In this document: positions 23,736-35,531 of the stretch, piece after piece
Position numbering within the stretch: position 1 is the first letter of the stretch
Layout: each line of letters begins with the position of its first letter
Translations under genes and position numbers: made by a program
The notes under the pieces: generated by a model
Database searches by the model: none
The model's input: the letters and a program-made list of their open reading frames with translations, nothing else
What the model was told of the DNA's origin: nothing
Assembly: GCA_038049695.1 (NCBI GenBank)
Contig: CP142452.1
Span: 77,527,501 to 77,591,500, forward strand
Direction of reading: 5' to 3'
DNA: 64,000 bases
Source of the DNA: Cinnamomum chago
Lineage: Eukaryota; Streptophyta; Magnoliopsida; Laurales; Lauraceae

Positions 23736-25882
23736 TGATAAGTGTCATGCGTTGAGATCAATCTTCATTGATACATTACATTAAAGATTAGTGATTTCAC
23801 AAATGATATAGCCGATGAAAATTTATTTGGAAACCCTAATAGTATAATTTACAACTTCAAGATAATAAAATGAAATAACGGTATGAAAAGAATACAATAC
23901 TCAAAACATTTAATCTAAAAATTAGAAGTGCTCCAAACTATAAATTAAACATTTTTTTTTCTGCTGATTGAAGAATAAGTAAACAAATTAACCCTACAAC
24001 GTTAAAAATTACAAATGTTAAACAACATCGAATTGTATAGCGTTCGAAACAACGTTTTAAACTGATGATACAATATGATCAAATCAATTGCTCTTAATCT
24101 TGGTTTCTTTATAATTAACTTACATAAACAAGGAAACGGTGTGGAAGAGTGCGATGCAAAACCCATTCTAACGACTTTTAGCAGCATATTTGTGTGAAAT
24201 CGATTCTGCGTAAAAGAATTTGCTTTCCTCGCACCACTAATTTTCCGTGGTTTATGACATTTTTCACATTTAAAAGGGAAAATGAATTGCTTTTCCTCTG
24301 TTCAGTCAACAGAGAATCATTGTTTATTAGAAGCAACTGGAATTGCTTTTCCATAGAACTGTGGAAGCTAGATTCTACCAAACATTAAATTACCGAATCT
24401 ATCAGAGTACGTTTGGTAACAAAATCTGCGGTGAAAAGATTTTCTCTCTCCACTATTATATGCTATATATATCCAAGTTTGGCAACCGCAAATCATCGTT
24501 GTTTTTTTGCGCCTAAAATCTGTGATTGAAATGATTTTGGGATCCGATCTCCCCCCATTGAATATGCAAATCCTACGTGCAAAAGGGGTGGGTATAAAAG
24601 CCAAAATCCCACCCACACTTCCTACCATCTTGACCTCTCCCGCAAAGTCACATATTGTTATGGTAGATTGGATGCTTGGAGAGATAAATTGATCAAAGTA
24701 TAAATAAAAAGATAAGATGAAAATTCTCAAGCTTTATTAAAATTTAATATCAAGATTCCGATTTGAAATGATTTTAAGCTACGTAAGTGATAAACAACAA
24801 ATTTTATAGCACTTAAAAATTCACAAGTTGAAAAAAAATCCAGAAAGGAGAAGACCTATGAATATAGACACCCAAAGAAAGACATACTATTGTTACTATT
24901 AAAATAACTTTAGAAAAGATTTGAAATGAATGAGTGGATAGTTTATTATCCACAGATTTTAGTGTTCGACACCAAACATGGATTGATGAAATTCTCGGTG
25001 TCTCAACACTTACAACCAAACGTGGAATGCAATGAATCACTAGTTATGCAAATCTTCGGCAAGAATTTTACTTCCCCCTCAGAAGAGAGGAACCAAACGT
25101 GCCCAATGTTTCAAAGAAGTATGAGTTTAACCAATAACCAAGTTTCTTGGCTGGTCAAAAACCTGTTAACTGAAGAAAGTGATTTAAACAATAGTTTTTA
25201 TTTTTTTTATTTTTTATTTTTGTTTTTCTTGGTTTTGACTGATTTGGATAGTTTTTTATTTATTTTACATTTGGTTTTATAATAACATAATGTTGTGGTC
25301 AATTGGACCGCCGGGTTAAACTGATTGGGTTGGACTGATTAGGATAGAACTGTTCACTGTGAGTTTTAGAACATTGTTTAGATGTCCTTTTGTAGATTCA
25401 GAATCTGTGCAGTTTCATCAATCCAAATTGCTCCTCTCCTGTGGCTGCGCAGCTAGCAGGCCAGGGACATAGAACAGTGTACGTGGTGGGTCAGTTTGTC
25501 TACTGTTCATAGATTAAAAAGAAAAAGTGCTCAAAATAATGGTGTAAGTACTAGGCTAATCTTGCACTTCAATCAGAGTAGGCCAATAGTTGTTTACTTT
25601 TTTCACATTTTGTGTCTTAAACCATGTCAATTGCACATGGTCAATCTAATGGATCTAAAAACAATATGGGTTTCGCTCTAATTAGAGTCCTAATTTTGAA
25701 ACTCACATGAAATTTATGTCCGAATTAGGTTTGGGCTTAATTTTGTTTCATGGATTGAAACCCTAGGAGTATTTCTAAAACTGGCTTTTTTATTTTGTTT
25801 TTGTTTTAGTATGATTGTATTCTTGTAACTGTGCAACATTATTCTAATAGTCTACGGATTTCACATATGTATCTTTGTACGT

Positions 25883-26056
25883 TTGCTATCGGAGGGTTCC
25901 CAAATCCCAACCCTTTGGGGTGGACTAATCTCATCGGGCCCAGAAAGAAGCCGGATAAACTCCTCATAGTTCCAGTGTGACAATGCAGTTTCGAACCTAC
26001 AACATCCGGGTGCAAACCGTGGTCCTAAGTCAACTGAGCTACTCCTTGGGATTAAC
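25883..26056 (-). mobile_element. tRNA-derived SINE (minus orientation)
   Basis: On the minus strand the element reads CCCAAGGAGTAGCTCAGTTG, then a GGTTCGAAAC B box, and ends CCCTCCGATAGCAAA. It is the same family as the copy at 30845. Identical 15-bp direct repeats TGTATCTTTGTACGT flank it at 25868-25882 and 26057-26071, which marks a retrotransposition target duplication. Its A tail is very short. Confidence 0.88.
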
Positions 26057-26997
26057 TGTATCTTTGTACGTGGGTACCGTCACATGTAGCATTGTAAAAT
26101 GCTGAGAACTAGCTGTTTGATGCTTTGACCTTAACTTCAACTTATTCAACCTTTTTCTTATTTTAGAACAGATGACCTTAAACTAATAGATTAGTTCAAG
26201 AATTTAAAGTAAGAGTAGATCTCAAACAAAAAAATAAAAAGCTCAACCGGCTTTGTTATATATGTATATCCCTTTCAATTACATATATCATACATAAGAT
26301 GATTGATACATTAGGGTTAGACTTTCTATTTATGAGAAATGATCTTGTACTGCCGTCTGTATCATTTAATTAAACCCTGTCACGGGGAGGGACAGGTGTG
26401 AGTCAGGGCATGCATTAGTTTAATTATATGCCCGCTTATTATCTAATTCAACTCGCATGCCTCCCTTACAACTTACATAAGGGGAACAATAAAATTATGT
26501 TCTATATAGATGTTTAGGTATCTGACAAAACAGTTTATATCATTCTGCTGAAGGAGAATTTTAGACTAGTTTTTGTGGAGAGAGAGATGTGTGATATGAG
26601 CGAGTTGGATAGATGTTTTGATATACGATAAATCATTACTATATCATTTTGGTTACGAAGAATTTATATTATTTTTTTTTTCCAAATAACAAACATGTGA
26701 TATGAGTGATCGGATCAAATAAAGGTGAGAGTTGATATAAATTAAGTTTTTAGATGCGCCTATACTATGCTAACATTAGGAAAGGATGATTTCTTCGGGA
26801 CCTTCCTTCCTCTTAGTGAAGATGGAAGCGAGTCAAACTATGCTAAGTCAACAATAGACTTATCTTTGTCTAGATAAATTAATAAATGTATAACGCATAG
26901 ATAAGTGTATTATTCAATTCAAAGGGATGATTTTCTCCTATGAGAATTTTGTTCTTAATTCAGTGAGCCTCACTTACATGGATGGATGACACAGATG

Positions 26998-27000
<3 letters not shown>

Positions 27001-27028
<28 letters not shown>
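27001..27028. repeat. (TA)n microsatellite
   Basis: A pure AT dinucleotide run of 14 units lies in the gene-free interval. Similar runs occur near 32528-32541, 43818-43851, 48738-48766 and 53660-53675. Confidence 0.95.
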
Positions 27029-27201
27029 GACATTTTGCTAGTTAAAAAGGGTACCAATTAAGAGAAATGATGGAGAGGGGCGACCCAAGAACACTTCCTT
27101 GTAGGGGTACTATATAGAAAATAAATTCTTGAAAGGCCCACATCAAAAAAATGCATATAGTTTTGAAAATATATAAGAGCATTTCTAAATTATGTTTTGT
27201 T

Positions 27202-27243
27202 GGGAGTGGGGCTGGGGGCTGGGGGCCGGGGGTCGGGGGGCGG
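27202..27243 (+). other. G-quadruplex-like G-run array
   Basis: Five or more runs of four to six G are separated by only two bases (CT, CT, CC, TC) in an otherwise AT-rich setting. This satisfies the usual four-G-tract quadruplex pattern. Whether it folds or has a role cannot be told from sequence. Confidence 0.8.
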
Positions 27244-27449
27244 CATATGTGAAAAATTATAAAAAATTTAAAACTTAGAAGGGGTTTTTTAGAATTTTGA
27301 AGGGGCCATGACATCTGCCAACCCCCTAGTTCTGCCAATGTGTAGGAGTGTATACTTCGGTTTATATAGTTTCGTCAAATCTATATATATATATATATCA
27401 GAGAATGTTGCCCTAAGAGAAGTTTGTATATTTCTCATATATAGTCTAG

Positions 27450-27700
27450 CTCATGGGGCTCGCTTACATGTATTTCTATATATTAATGAGAGGAGAGAAA
27501 ATATAAAGGTCTCCTCATGGAAAGGGGGAGCAAAAAAATCAACCCCACCAAATTATTGAAGCCCTTGATTTTACAGCCATAAAGTTTAATGGCATCTTAA
27601 CTATAGGATTTTTTTTATAGATTCAATCCAAATGTGAGTGAAGATTAAATGAGTGTAAAATCAGGCCTACTGCCAAATCATAGGGAGCTGAAATAATCAA
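27450..27700. repeat. dispersed repeat family, copy 2
   Basis: This is the partner of 17170-17430 in the same orientation, with the same order of short conserved blocks. It is probably a decayed non-coding transposon. Confidence 0.55.
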
Positions 27701-29711
27701 AGGTGTGCCCAAGTGGGCCTAATATAGCCTATTGCGCGCATATGCAGTCCGCTCATAGAAAAACATTTTCTAAATCATCTTCTCTTTATATCCTTCACCA
27801 TCACCTTATATACTTCACACCTCACCACTTTAAGAATCTTTCAATGGATCTCACTAGTAAGTTATAAGGTTCCACTCATTCCAAATGGTTTTTCTACTTC
27901 CAGCACATAATGATGTTCGCAAAAAAAATGAAGTCTACTCTTTTATGGTTGAATTTAGCAAAATGTTTGATATTCAAACTTGTGGCAATTTCTTACTAAT
28001 TAAAGTCGTGGGAAACCCGCACTTGACAATTGTATATCTTCAAGGATTTAGCTTCTAGAAAACCTCATATTTGAGGATTTCATGTGTGCCCCCATAAGAT
28101 ATGAAAATTCTCATTTCTGGAGATTTATATACCAATACTAATTTTCTATAGCTATATGAAAAGATATGCATTGATATCGAAATGAGATCCTTAGGTACAC
28201 TAATCCTCAATGATGAATCTTTATTTTAAAGACAGTGAGAAATCCTCAGATTTGCATATTCATCATAGATTCCTCACTTGTTATCAAACATGCCTTCTAG
28301 TCAACGGTGTTACAATGAAGTATCTATATATATTTTTTGTTAAAACCATTGAACATCTTAACCTATTAACAAAGTTCTTGATCTCATATACAGTTGTTGT
28401 TTCAATGCCCCTCATGGGAAATCTGCTTTTCATTTTTTAAAATCGTTTCATGGCTCTTTACTTGGAATTAGGGATTTCAAACAGTCGAAGTTTTTCTCTT
28501 CCAAAGAGGCCAAAGTATGACAATCCTCCTATGATAATAGAAGCAGAAGAGAGAGAGAGGCTATTCTTGAATTCTAATCTTGTTGAACGCTCATGAAGTA
28601 ATCCAAGCTATATAGGGTGATTTAGATTGCTCCATTAGATGTCAATGTGTTATCTAGGGATTTTGATAGATTGGAATTTAGTTATATTCCTACGAGGCCT
28701 AATGAAACAGCTCATATCTTAATTAAGTTTTATTTTGTTAGTTTAGTTTTGAGTGGTAGAGAACTAATCCTAAATGGTTCCCAAGACTGACTTTGTTGTT
28801 GTTAATTTTTCTTGGTTTGCTTTAATAATATTATTCTTTTACCAAAACGAAAAATCCATAAGGCCAGACCAAGACCGTGCTCATTTATCTGGCCAAACCA
28901 TGAGCCTAAAATCACAGCCAGACTTCTATCCCGGCATAACTCACATATTTCTGTCTCGAGTTTAAAATATGTGATACCAACTTGCCCATGACTTTTACCC
29001 AAAAAAAAAAGAAAAAACTTGCCCGTGACAAAGTTAAGATATATGTTGCTAAACCCTTTATGTGGTGATTACGTACGGATGGGGTCAAGCTTGATACAAT
29101 CTATTTTAGATTTACCGGATATGTTAAATATTGTAGAGTGAGAAAGAATTATATATGATTTTCATTAATAAATTTAGTTATAAACTGGGTCGGTGAAGTT
29201 TTTCAAGGCAACTAAAACCTAATTACCTATCTAAATCCAACTTATGTTGTAATCTCCAAACTCGTTCCTCCTTAAACTCGTCAAATCTAGCTACTACCAA
29301 ACATTTCCCTGATAGGTGAGCAAATCACCCCTCTTTAACGTAATCCATTGCCATCCCAACTTTTTACCATAGAAACCAAATCCTTTTTATTTAAAGCATT
29401 GCTTGTTTATGTGAGTAAGCCCCCTTTAAACACCAACCGTTGTGCATCAGTTCGAGAGCACGTAACCTTATCTAGTCAGGTGCTCCCACAAGCAGTCTTA
29501 AGAAGCAATTACATTAAATGTTTGGGTTTAAGCTATATATAATACACAGATCATATCATCATAAGTGGTATGTCTTAGATGTTCTAACAATGGAAATTAA
29601 AAGGGAGAGAAGTTTGGACTTACCATGAACAACTATATGATTCAGCTTTTTTTTCCGCCAAAAGGCAAAGTATATATTTAAAGGAGGAGTCCGGATCCCT
29701 GTTTCCTGTTT

Positions 29712-29835
29712 CATCCGATCAAAATTAGCCAACGTTATAAAATCTCTTACTTAGCTTTCTCATTCTAAGGAAGCAATTGAGAGTGTGCATTAGCTGATAT
29801 GAGATTTTACAAAGTTGGCTAATTTTGATCGGACG
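29712..29835. repeat. 35-bp inverted repeat, 54-bp spacer (hairpin)
   Basis: Arms at 29712-29746 and 29801-29835 are inverse complements with about three mismatches and contain CCGATCAAAATTAGCCAAC. The 54-base loop would give a stable stem. It may be a small foldback element or a hairpin RNA source; nothing in the sequence decides between them. Confidence 0.75.
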
Positions 29836-30844
29836 AAAAAGTATTTCCATCCTTTGCATAAAAAATTGAAATCATCTCTATTGAGAAACTTTTTGTTAAC
29901 CTTCCTAAGAGAAGAAAGTTTCATGCCAAACCATAAAACATTGGGTCACTACGAAAATCAGAGTAACTTTTTAACTGGTATTTTGAATTATTTAGGCCCT
30001 TTTTAATTAATCTGAACAAACTCATTTTAAAAAAATTAGAAAATGAAAAATAATACAAATCTTCATGATTATTTTTTTGGTAAAAAATTCATTCATTATA
30101 ACATGAGGAACAAAACAACAAGCAGAGGACCAAAACCCATATATAAAATGGGTTAATTAAAATGGTGATTTTATACATATAATAAAATGGTGTTGAGAAT
30201 AGAGCTTTGATATAACCTTGTTACCTCTCTGTTTTCTGATTAAGCCCATCAAAAGTACATAATTAGTCAGATTTGAACAGAGTAGCAGTTACATGATTTA
30301 ACTGTGGCTAATTTTTTGCAACAGTGAAGATTCTCCTCATGCCAATAATGAAAAGAGGGTGTGACAATGATGCCTTAACCAGTTTGGGTTTTAAAATGAC
30401 TGGTTTTGAGTTAAAAAGAAAAATTGAGCCTCTGTCATCACTTTAAATAAGTGCAATGTAAAGATTCTCTACATTCCAAAATGTAGTGGATAATGGATAT
30501 AGACTAATAAATCAATTATAGAATACACACACAAAGAAGGATCAGATTGTGGACTTGTTAAATGTTTAATGATATAGACAATATCATACGGCACCTAATG
30601 CAATTTAGTAAGAAGACGAGCAAACTGCTTTTGACATCAAGGTTTCAACTTGGTCAACTAATTTTAAAAAAGAAAACCATTGTACATAAACAAATGAACT
30701 GTTTTAATTGGATCATGTTAACAAATGAAAGACAAACCACATGTTTCATCATTCAACTCTTCAAACGACTCTCTTGTGAATCTTCAATCTATTTACAATA
30801 AGGGAAGAAAATCTCTTTAGGAATCTACAAGTATCCAGGGACCA

Positions 30845-31027
30845 AATCCCAAGGGGTAGCTTAGTTGGCCTAGGACCACGGTTTGCTCCCGGAGGTTGTG
30901 GGTTCGAAACTCTGCTACCACACTAGGGCTACAGGGGATTTACCCGGCTTCTCTCTGGGCCCGGAGGGATTAGTCCAGCCCAAAGGGTTGGGAACCCTCC
31001 GACAGCAAAAAAAAAAAAAAAAAAAAA
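30845..31027 (+). mobile_element. tRNA-derived SINE with poly-A tail
   Basis: The body begins AATCCCAAGGGGTAGCTTAG, giving an A-box-like TAGCTTAGTTGG. It continues with a B box GGGTTCGAAAC and ends CCGACAGC plus a run of about 20 A. The 14-bp sequence GTATCCAGGGACCA is present immediately before (30831-30844) and after (31028-31041), a clear target duplication. The head is tRNA-like but no complete tRNA cloverleaf is present, so it is not a tRNA gene. Confidence 0.92.
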
Positions 31028-31854
31028 GTATCCAGGGACCATGGGGAGGACTTATATTTTTATCTACAATCTGTATGTGGTATACACAAATTTGGATTAT
31101 TGTTAAGCTTATTTCTCCACCTTTGTTTTCTCCTTGTTTATCCTCATCTAAATGACCCCTCGTATCTACAAGTTTTACCAACTTGTAACATACACTGAAG
31201 GGCCCGTTTCTATACTAGAATTCATAGAATTTATGTCTGGTGGTTGTCTGGAAATTTCAAATGCAAGTATTTAAAATGCTGTCAAATTTTGGAATTCTAA
31301 ATTCGTTGTTTCATTAATTCATTGCCTGAATTCTTGTCCAAGCTCCCGGAATGCCGTTGTCCATCTCCCGAAATTCCTATGTCAAGTGAGATTTTCAAAT
31401 CCTCCTTGTTCAAGTGGTTATTCAAATGCTGAATTTTATGAGATTTCAAATTCCTGAAATTTCAAATGCCCTGGAATTCTGGTAATGAAACGCAGAATTC
31501 CTGTAGGAATTCTAGTAAAAGAAGGGGGTTGAACAAACATTTGACTCTTCCAATCATTTGTACTTTTGGACAAAAAGAAGGATGGATGAGAAAATTCGAA
31601 TTTCAAATAGGCCCCAGTTGATTTGCCACTCGTCTGTACCTTCTGTGCCACACTGCCACTGTAGGCATGTCACAAGAACCATGTTGCTAAATAGTCCTGC
31701 CTAGTCATCCAATTCTCTCAAATCAAATATTAAGGCTAAAATTAGGGTTTTGCTGTATAGTAACCTTGTGCAGTTTTTATGGATTAAATTGCCTTGACTA
31801 TGCAGTATCACATAAAATTATAAATAGTGTGATATCGCATAGTTCATCCGATTT

Positions 31855-32196
31855 TGTAAGGACAGTCCTTACGGTTCGCACCGTTCGAAACGCCCACTGG
31901 GGACCACCTTATGACCCATTCAAAGTGACCACTCATTCATAACCCCCTTATAAGCACTAACCCCCATGAATTTGCATGGATTAGGATAAAGTAAATTGTT
32001 GGATTGAGGGTCAATTTTTCTTCTTTGATATAAAGTTGTTAAACTTCTGAGCCATGGATGAAGGGGTTGGAGGTATTAGATTGATTTCAAATTTGATATG
32101 TAAGTTGACCACACTTGGATCTTTCAATCCCCATTTGTCCCATGACCAATGGGGCCTCAATAGGCGGTCTGCACCGTAAACCGTAAGGGCAGTCCT
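31855..32196. mobile_element. MITE-like element with inverted ends
   Basis: The left end AGGACAGTCCTTACGG and the inverse of the right end AGGACTGCCCTTACGG match with two differences, and both continue into GGTT and GCACCG-type blocks. Size is about 340 bp with no coding capacity. A target duplication could not be fixed. TATGCGATATCGCA-like sequence on both sides suggests it sits inside an older repeat. Confidence 0.55.
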
Positions 32197-34119
32197 GTAT
32201 ATATATTTATTTATTTATTTTTATTTTTTTAATCCGACAAAAGAAAAAAAAAATTGTGCGATATCGCATAAATTTAAAAAAATTACAAAATTGTATCAAT
32301 ATAGGTTGTTTTGCCAAGTGTGGAGAACATGTGGGAAAATATATTAACTATAGTGAAAGGGGGGTATCCATGAGTTGCTGGATGGGCAAAACCCCCTAAA
32401 ACTATTATTTATAGTATACAATCAAAACCTTCGGCTGTCTAATGAAATTGGTTGAGTGCTACTTTTCTTTAAGTAACTTTTAATTTTAAAGACCATTTAT
32501 TTTCATAGAATACATTGAGTATTGAATATATATATATATAAGAGGTTAAAAATGAAAACTCAAGGTGAATACAAAAAATTGACCGTCAAATAACCCCTCC
32601 CATAATGAAAAGTAAATAAAAGGAAAAATGGAAAATGAACACCCAATCAAATCCAAGGAAACTTCTTTAATTGTTCACCCTAGAGCTCACATCCTTCACA
32701 CTTAAACTTCTTTAATAATCGTGGGGTGGAATTCATTTCATCATAAATTCCTATGTAATCTATCACAAACAAACAGACCCTAAATTGATCTGTTAATGTT
32801 TTCATTATTTGATTGTTTTGCTGGCAATCACATACCAATGAAAGAATGACACAAGGAATGGGAGAAGACTCCATAAATGGGTGATCTAAATGGAGGCCAT
32901 CTCAATGCATCTCGAAATAGAGGGATCATCTCAGAAACAACCACACTTGAAAAGGCTAAATGACAATGGCTGAATGCAATGCTAATCTATAGGACCATAT
33001 TTAATCAAATTATGCACATCATTAAACAGATTACATAGGCAACTAACTATAAATGACTCTTGCTTCTGGCTGAGAACCAATCCTTATTTATCAGACGGTT
33101 AAGTTGTTCGAGTCAGCATAACTACTCCAACTACAGGAACGAGCCAGTGGTAACAACTCACAAGGGACCTCGTTTTTCGTAATCCTTGCAAATACCTACT
33201 CCTCTTCTTCTTCTTGAGACAATTTTTCTCTTACGCATGAAAAAGGGCATGAGTCAGACTCAAACTCAACCCCTTTCCAAATGAAACCGGATCCTCCTCT
33301 GAGCTCATGGCTCATAGAATTCTCCTCCGCGGCTATGACTATAAATCATCACCGGATAATTATAATATATTAAGCTGGAAGTTTTTGGATTTAATTTCGA
33401 CTTTCCTTTTTAATTTTGACCGGGAGTTATTTTTTATTTTTACAACGGCTAGCAGCTAACATAATCTCCCTCCACTTTCAACTAATATATTTTCCTTACT
33501 AATGGACTTTCTATCTTTCCCCTTTCTAACATATAGAATATTATCTCTTCCTACATATCCGTGATTAGCACAGATTTTTGTAGGATTATTGTCCTTGAAG
33601 CTAAATTATACATAATCAAAGTTACATCCACCATCGATTGATCTTGTATGAAAACATGATTTTACTCCTCAATCACATGCATGTTCATATGTGATCAAAC
33701 TGATGAGTGGCTTAATGCAGGTTAAAGTGAAACTTAATTTAAAAAGTAAATATGTTAAGATATTTATTTTGAGCGGTTTAAATTTGTGATTAAGTAAACC
33801 GCATTGATGCATTATTTGCCCACGTAGGAGATCTAGACTCCCCTTGGATAGATTTTCGGAGAAGGGTTGAATGCGAAGAAATTCAAACGGCTCAAAATCA
33901 CTTTTCCACTACTGCTCTTCGTCTCCGAAATAAATTTTAGTGTAGCGAAAGTTATACCAACCATTGATTGATGGTATATAAAAATATGATGTGACACTTT
34001 TATATTCATGTATAAAAGCTGATCAACTTGATGGTGGGATCAAAAAAAAAATTGTAAATTTAACTAAAATAGTAAATTATGATGCAGATCAAATTTAAGC
34101 AGTTTGGCTTTACAGATTG

Positions 34120-34350
34120 GGAGGGGCATACTCACATTTATTGTTATGGGGCAGTTAGTCGGCCTCGTGAGACTTGGGTATGCCGTTGAAACTTTGATGA
34201 CAATCTAAAGTCTACCTTCCAAATCCACATAAAAATTCTGAGTGTACCTCTAAAACCAACAAGAAAACTCTACGTTTGCCAACAAATTAAGTCCAACTAA
34301 TTGTTTGGCTTCGCCCCGCTCGAATGAAAATCTTGGATCCACCGCTAGAA
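34120..34350. repeat. dispersed repeat, second copy
   Basis: This is the partner of 23480-23735 and lies just upstream of the bHLH gene. The boundaries are approximate. Confidence 0.5.
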
Positions 34351-34763
34351 TGCGGTGAACCCCAACTATTGGATTTGTAGATTTACCTCAGGAACTTCTC
34401 TGATTTCTGCCAACAGAGAAGATCCAGTCCTTCTTTCCAATAGAAATATAGATAGAGAGAAAAGGGCTGCATGCATGCATGCATGCCAAGACAAAGCAAT
34501 AAAAACAGGCGGAGAAGACAAAGAGAACCCCAGACTCGATTCTCTCTCTCTCTTCCTAAAACCCTCCTCTCTTTAGTCAAAAGGATTTGAAAGGGAAATG
34601 AAACTGAAAGCCTTTTCCCCAAAATAACCTTCCCCAATTAAAAGCCCGCTCTTTTTCCTTCCTTTTCACTCTCTCTCTCTCTCCCTGCATTTAATAGGCT
34701 GCAGGCTGCAACCACAAAACTCCCTCCACAAGGAAGAAAGAGAGAGAGGTTTTGCTTTCCTTG

Positions 34764-34770
34764 TATAAAC
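34764..34770 (+). promoter_or_regulatory. possible TATA box of the bHLH gene
   Basis: TATAAAC occurs within TTGTATAAACAAACC, in a pyrimidine/GA-rich stretch typical of plant promoters and about 770 bp before the start codon. The intervening leader (34800-35531) contains further CT-rich DNA and may hold a leader intron. The assignment is tentative. Confidence 0.35.
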
Positions 34771-35350
34771 AAACCACTCTCCTCATTTCTCCTTTTCCTG
34801 GAAACTACAGCAGAGAGAGCAAGAGGTTTTGATTTCTCTCCTCCGTTTCAGAGTAAGAAAAAAAGGGCTCAGACTCTCATATATCATCATTATTATTAGC
34901 TTTCTGATTGGGCATTTGGAGCTGAAATCGAAGCTGATTTTGTGGTTTTCTGTGTAGCTTGTGAGATTTGACTGTGATCGATCATTTCGTTTTTCTTTCT
35001 TTAGCCGCTTTGAGATTTCTCTCATTTTTTTTTTTACAATGGAAAATAAGTGATCGTTTTAGGGAAAGTGGAAGTGTGATCGATCGAGATTTACTTTGAT
35101 CTCTGATCTTTTCAACTATTTGAAGTTTGATTTTCTTTGCTTCGACTATGATATCCAAGTTTTACATATGTTTTAGTTTCGTCTCACTTCGACTGGAATA
35201 CAATCGCATTCGGGTTTTTGGTGGAAAAGCTAAGAAGGTGTTATATATATATATATAGATATATATTTATCACTTCATTTTTCTTAGTTTTTCCGTTTGT
35301 ATGTTGTGATATGAAGTTGTGGTTATATAGATTTTTCTCTTCTCATGCAT

Positions 35351-35400
35351 GTTTTGAATCTAAAAGTTCTAAACACAATGCTTTAACCAACTGAGCTAAT
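35351..35400 (-). repeat. tRNA-like relic in the bHLH leader
   Basis: On the minus strand the segment reads ATTAGCTCAGTTGGTTAAAG and later GATTCAAAAC, which resemble the D-arm/A box and T-arm/B box of a tRNA. The 5' and 3' acceptor halves are not recognisable, so it is a SINE or tRNA fragment, not a gene. Confidence 0.4.
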
Positions 35401-35531
35401 AAAAATGAATGTTCTGACCATCAAATCTTTTTTGGCATTTTGGAAGTATCTTTACTATCTCTGATTAGATATTCTTCTCTCATTTCTCTCCAGATTGTTC
35501 ATACACTCTTGAGTTTTGGAAGGTGGGTTTT

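Larger units (their letters stand above)
15620..34700. other. gene-free repeat-rich interval
   Basis: No continuous coding region with recognisable domains was found on either strand across about 19 kb. The interval contains the MULE at 18077, SINE copies at 25883 and 30845, a SINE-like segment at 23037, dispersed repeat pairs, AT microsatellites, a G-rich run at 27202, a perfect-looking hairpin at 29712 and a MITE-like element at 31855. These are listed separately. The rest is AT-rich DNA without clear structure. Confidence 0.7.

Noticed and set aside
24368-24730. Minus-strand open frame of 120 aa, the longest in the gene-free interval apart from shadows
   Set aside because: No recognisable domain. 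The surrounding GTACGTTTGGTAAC and AACCAAACGTGCC words suggest a MITE-like element rather than a gene.
30845-30935. Possible tRNA gene with A and B boxes
   Set aside because: No cloverleaf or acceptor stem; the poly-A tail and target duplication identify it as a SINE.
31198-31613. MITE with GGGCCCGTTT and AAATAGGCCC ends
   Set aside because: The ends are similar in inverse, but arms and target duplication are too weak to fix by eye.
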